Assembly (NCBI GenBank): GCA_009774655.1
Contig: VSOD01000166.1
Coordinates: 1-8,571, forward strand
Direction of reading: 5' to 3'
Length of the DNA: 8,571 nucleotides
DNA from: Lachnospiraceae bacterium
GTDB lineage: Bacteria; Bacillota_A; Clostridia; Lachnospirales; Lachnospiraceae
The translations under genes were made by a program, and so were the position numbers. The notes under the pieces are model-generated. The model worked only from the letters and a program-made list of their open reading frames with translations, was not told the origin of the DNA and searched no databases. This document shows positions 5,797 through 8,571 of this stretch, piece after piece (the stretch's first letter is position 1; each line of letters opens with the position of its first letter).

Positions 5797-6627
5797 TTGC
5801 AAAACAAGAAAAAATATATCCTCCCAGCAACCATGTGGCTCATCTTCGAGACAATAGCCGTCACCCTCTGGCTGACAAAAGACAATCTTTTTTACCTGTT
5901 CAACTTCAGCTACATAGGTACAGCCATAACGCTGGGCATTCTTCTGTTTCTGCACAACTATAAATATGCCCGCAGAATTGTTCAGCTGTTAGTCGGTCTC
6001 TACATGCTTGTCTATCTCGGATTGATCTGTAATGAGAACATGCAGATAGAAGGTTTTTGGTACTATCTCTTTACCGGCGTATTTGAAGCCGCAACAATCC
6101 ACTATGCAGTCGCCAAGATATTCGGTCCTCTTGTCTTTGGCAGAGGCTGGTGCGGGTATGCATGTTGGACAGCCATGATACTTGATTTTCTTCCTTACAA
6201 AGAACCGCGCAGACCGAGAAAGAAAATCGGCTTCATCAGATATATTACCTTTGCCGTATCTCTCATTTATGTAGCGGCACTGTTTCTCACTCATACAGGT
6301 AATATGGAGAAGATAATGTTCTGGTCATTCCTGATCGGAAATATCCTCTACTATCTGACAGGTATCGCACTGGCATTTCTGTTTATGGACAACAGGGCAT
6401 TTTGCAAATATATCTGCCCGATCACGGTATTCTTGAAACCGATGAGTTACTTTTCTCTCATCCGCATTACATGTAACCGGGACAAATGTGTTTCATGTGA
6501 AAAATGCAGAAGAATATGCCCGATGGACGTTGATGTAACAGACAACTCACGAAAACGCAAAAACGCAACAGAATGCATTCTCTGTATGGAATGTGTCAAA
6601 AATTGTCCAAAAAACGCACTCTCATAA
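5797..6627 (+). CDS. Polytopic membrane protein with two [4Fe-4S] clusters (NapH/YccM-like)
   Basis: 276-aa membrane-bound electron-transfer protein. Hydrophobic segments lie at about 9-27, 38-53, 62-78, 88-112 (less certain), 148-165 and 173-197. Cys motifs typical of the NapH/YccM/CcoG group are present: GRGWCGYAC (115-123) in a loop and FCKYICP (202-208) after the last membrane segment. The C-terminal tail is a ferredoxin domain with two full sets: C231-x2-C234-x2-C237-x3-C241-P and C260-x2-C263-x2-C266-x3-C270-P. All eight cluster ligands are intact, so it is probably functional and moves electrons at the cytoplasmic face; the redox partner is unknown. The start is a TTG with AGAGG 11 bases upstream; the next ATG (5833) would cut into the first membrane helix. 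It is followed after 21 bp by the hydrolase gene, with which it probably forms an operon. There are no nap or nos genes nearby, so I give no gene symbol. Confidence 0.9.
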   Translation: MQNKKKYILPATMWLIFETIAVTLWLTKDNLFYLFNFSYIGTAITLGILLFLHNYKYARRIVQLLVGLYMLVYLGLICNENMQIEGFWYYLFTGVFEAATIHYAVAKIFGPLVFGRGWCGYACWTAMILDFLPYKEPRRPRKKIGFIRYITFAVSLIYVAALFLTHTGNMEKIMFWSFLIGNILYYLTGIALAFLFMDNRAFCKYICPITVFLKPMSYFSLIRITCNRDKCVSCEKCRRICPMDVDVTDNSRKRKNATECILCMECVKNCPKNALS

Positions 6628-6648
6628 TAATGCAAAAGGAGCAACACT

Positions 6649-7593
6649 ATGAACAAAAAAGCAGCCACAGCCGTAATCTTAACAGCATCCTCCATCAGTG
6701 CAATGCACGTCATGAACAGGATTCATACGTCCCTTGGCACTGTCAAAAATCTACTGGGCAATTCAGAAAACCGCTACTATGAATGGCGCTTCGGTAAGAT
6801 CAGATACCAGAAGAAAGGAAGCGGAACCCCTCTTCTCTTCGTACATGATCTGACCGTAGGAAGTTCCAATTATGAATACCACAGACTGATCAATAATCTC
6901 ACCGATAAACATGAGATTTATTCCATTGATCTGCTGGGATACGGATTGTCTGACAAACCGTCCATGACCTACACCGGCAATATTTATGAACAGCTGATCA
7001 GCGACTTTATCAAAAATGTAATTGGCAAGAAGACATCCGTCATCGTGACAGGAGAATCTGTTCCGTTTATCATCATGTCCTGTCACAACAATCCGGAACT
7101 GTATAATAAACTGATCTGCATCAATCCTCAGAACCTTTATCTGCAGAACCAGATTCCATCCAAACAGACGATGCTTTTGAAATTTTTCTTTGAGCTGCCG
7201 GTCATAGGAACTTTTACCTACCATATCTTTGCCAACAGATATATGATCCGCAAATCTTTTGATGAAGAGTATTTCTATCAGCCCGGCGAGATCAAAGAGA
7301 AATATATCTACAACTATCTGGAGGCCGCTCATGTCGGCAGGTATAATGCTAAATTTGCATTCGCCAGCTATCTTGGTAAATATATGAATATGAATATTCT
7401 TCATGAACTGAAAGAGATCGACAACAGCATCCTAATGATCGGCGGCGAGAAAGAAAAAGAAATACAGACTACGATCGAGAATTACAAATATTACAATCCG
7501 GCGATCGAAGACGTCTATATTCCCCAGACAAAACATTTTCCTCACCTCGAATCCCCGGACGAAGTGTTAAGAGAAATTGAAATGTTCTTATGA
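6649..7593 (+). CDS. Alpha/beta-hydrolase fold protein
   Basis: 314 aa. A mildly hydrophobic N-terminus (about 5-20) may anchor it to the membrane. The fold is clear: PLLFVHDLTVGSSNYEY (61-77, oxyanion-loop region), YSIDLLGYGLSDKP (91-104), the nucleophile elbow VIVTGESVP (131-139) and ILMIGGEKEKE (261-271). The late catalytic His is in TKHFPHLESPDEV (295-306, His296). The elbow keeps Ser137, but the usual final Gly of GxSxG is Val-Pro. The usual acid Asp after the GGE strand is not evident; Glu267 or Glu269 are possible substitutes. The substrate cannot be predicted. AAAGGAG sits eight bases before the ATG, 21 bp after the Fe-S gene, so the pair is one transcription unit. The C-terminus ends at a strong terminator, consistent with an intact gene. 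Confidence 0.88.
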   Translation: MNKKAATAVILTASSISAMHVMNRIHTSLGTVKNLLGNSENRYYEWRFGKIRYQKKGSGTPLLFVHDLTVGSSNYEYHRLINNLTDKHEIYSIDLLGYGLSDKPSMTYTGNIYEQLISDFIKNVIGKKTSVIVTGESVPFIIMSCHNNPELYNKLICINPQNLYLQNQIPSKQTMLLKFFFELPVIGTFTYHIFANRYMIRKSFDEEYFYQPGEIKEKYIYNYLEAAHVGRYNAKFAFASYLGKYMNMNILHELKEIDNSILMIGGEKEKEIQTTIENYKYYNPAIEDVYIPQTKHFPHLESPDEVLREIEMFL

Positions 7594-7605
7594 TCCTGAT
7601 ATAAG

Positions 7606-7647
7606 AAACCGGAGAGACAGCAACATATTTACTGTCTCTCCGGTTTT
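7606..7647 (+). terminator. Intrinsic terminator of the Fe-S / hydrolase operon
   Basis: A perfect 15-bp stem, AAACCGGAGAGACAG (7606-7620) with CTGTCTCTCCGGTTT (7632-7646), closes an 11-base loop and runs into TTTTATAG. It begins 13 bp after the hydrolase stop codon. Reading leftward the T tract is poor, so it mainly serves the plus strand. Confidence 0.92.
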
Positions 7648-7681
7648 ATAGTTAACGACATCAGAAATTTTGTTTACTATA
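7647..7681 (+). repeat. Internally deleted palindromic repeat, copy D
   Basis: The left end TATAGTTAACGACATCAGAA plus ATTT is joined directly to the outer right end TGTTTACTATA, so both termini of the family are present but about 65 bp of the hairpin core is gone. The first base overlaps the T tract of the hydrolase terminator, and the last base is six bp before the GH2 remnant's stop codon. It marks the boundary between the two blocks. Confidence 0.65.
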
Positions 7682-7687
7682 ATGATA

Positions 7688-8398
7688 TCAGCAGTCCGCT
7701 ACAGGTTTCGTATATATCTGTCGCCAATATCCAATCTGACGCTCATTGATCTCTTTGATCACATCAGCATTCACCTTAAAGTTCCGGTCAATATCCATCA
7801 AACCGTTGATCTCCTGCTGCACGTCTGTCACCTGTGTATAACAATAACCGCACACATAAGGAATCTCTTTAACAGCCGTAGTGATCTTATCAAATCTCCT
7901 GACGAAATCTTCTTCCGTATTCACCTTATTGCCGTAGCCCCATCCGCTGTCGTCATTGTTAAAAGCGATACCGCCGTATTCACTGATGATAACCGGTTGA
8001 CCAATATAGTCATAACCATTTGCCATAGCTGATTTGAAGAGGCTGTGATATACTTCCGTATCAAAGATCTCTTCCTCACAATCAACATAACGCTTCTTCA
8101 AGAGTTTGCCCACTTCCTCATAATCATGCAGCGTGAGGATATCGGAGATCGTATGCTCCCAACCGTCATTGACGATCACAGGACGATACCTGTCAATACT
8201 CTTGGTCAGATAGTAGATACCTTCCGTGAAATGCTGCTGCCGCTCACAGGTCTCCACCTGACTGATTCCCCAGGATTCATTAAACGGCGTCCATGTAATG
8301 ATACAGGGATGATTGTAATTCTGCTTCACGATCTCCAGCCACTCTCTCGTGAATTCTTCCACCGCATAATCAGAGAAACCATAAGCAGCCGCCATCTC
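7688..8398 (-). pseudogene. C-terminal part of a glycoside hydrolase family 2 enzyme
   Basis: About 236 codons of a GH2 beta-galactosidase/beta-glucuronidase-type TIM barrel. The frame opens at EMAAAYGFSDYAVEEF, which in family members continues from a WGE stretch in mid-barrel, so this is not a natural start. The general acid/base is in TPFNESWG (Glu of NES) and the nucleophile is probably the Glu in IISEYGGIAF; both remain. The sequence runs to a natural-looking end (NGLMDIDRNFKVNADVIKEIN...) and a TGA. Upstream in frame are only Ser-Asn-Asp-Ser and then TGA (8411-8413). The sugar-binding and immunoglobulin-like domains and the first half of the barrel, roughly 350 residues or more, are missing. 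ATG 8393-8395 could start a 235-aa product, but it would lack much of the barrel and is unlikely to be active. Confidence 0.85.
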
Positions 8399-8571
8399 AC
8401 TATCGTTACTTCATGCCTTGAAACAGCGGATTTTCCACCACGATATGCCCGTCCTTGATTTGTTTAAGAAATATTTTTTCCTACTTCCTACTACGGGAAA
8501 CGCGCCGAAAATGCCAAACATACACCGAAAAATATTCCATATTTTTAATTGCGCTATATCAAAGTGTCGAT
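8399..8571. other. Unrecognised sequence at the broken 5' end of the GH2 remnant
   Basis: No known gene, repeat or RNA is recognisable here. Short open frames exist on both strands: a plus-strand frame stays open from the ATG at 8445 to the window end, and a minus-strand frame runs to a TGA near 8413. A third minus-strand frame gives a 22-codon stretch ending in KDGHIVVENPLFQGMK and a stop. None is convincing. The abrupt change from conserved GH2 sequence suggests that this is the end of an insertion or a deletion junction. Confidence 0.35.

Noticed and set aside
6489..6504. Another parS-like string, TGTTTCATGTGAAAAA
   Set aside because: Two mismatches including the CACGTG core, and the bases are fully explained by the conserved Cys-Val-Ser-Cys-Glu-Lys ferredoxin codons.
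1..8571. CRISPR array, tRNA or rRNA genes
   Set aside because: No regularly spaced direct repeats with unique spacers and no tRNA cloverleaf or rRNA-like sequence were seen.

Overview
The window looks like a chromosomal segment close to the replication origin of a low-GC Firmicute, most likely a Clostridia / Lachnospiraceae gut bacterium. The main clue is the leftward block parA (soj) - parB (spo0J) - DUF4446 gene - serS, with two perfect 16-bp parS palindromes just upstream of parA. This gene order is familiar from Clostridia. The taxonomic call rests on gene order and remembered protein style, not on a database search.

Layout. (1) Positions 1-90 hold a palindromic repeat, cut by the window edge. 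(2) Positions 139-3753, all minus strand, hold the conserved block: seryl-tRNA synthetase, a one-pass membrane DUF4446 protein, the CTP-dependent clamp ParB and its ATPase ParA. (3) Positions 3754-4156 are non-coding: a hairpin in the parA leader, a parA promoter candidate, three degenerate parS-like half-sites and two perfect parS sites. (4) Positions 4157-5742 hold a remnant repeat, the 42-codon tail of a GNAT acetyltransferase gene, a 402-aa DegS-like histidine kinase whose catalytic motifs are degraded (a probable pseudokinase), and a full 101-bp copy of the repeat. (5) Positions 5797-7593, plus strand, hold a two-gene operon: a polytopic membrane double-[4Fe-4S] protein and an alpha/beta-hydrolase, closed by a strong intrinsic terminator. 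(6) Positions 7647-8571 hold an internally deleted repeat copy, the C-terminal third or so of a glycoside hydrolase family 2 gene with its 5' part lost, and about 170 bp of unrecognised sequence.

How it works together. ParA, ParB and parS form the chromosome-segregation module: ParB loads at parS, spreads as a CTP clamp and stimulates ParA. The segment between parS and the right edge looks accessory and decaying: two gene remnants, one degenerate kinase, and four copies of one small inverted-repeat element lying at nearly every boundary between blocks.

The most interesting observations are: (a) the repeat family, MITE-like with TATAGT...ACTATA ends; (b) the pseudokinase, in which the phospho-acceptor His-Asp is replaced by Lys-Val while the flanking Ser-Ser-Leu-Gln remains; and (c) a 15/16 match to parS inside that pseudokinase gene, just upstream of the codons of the lost His box.
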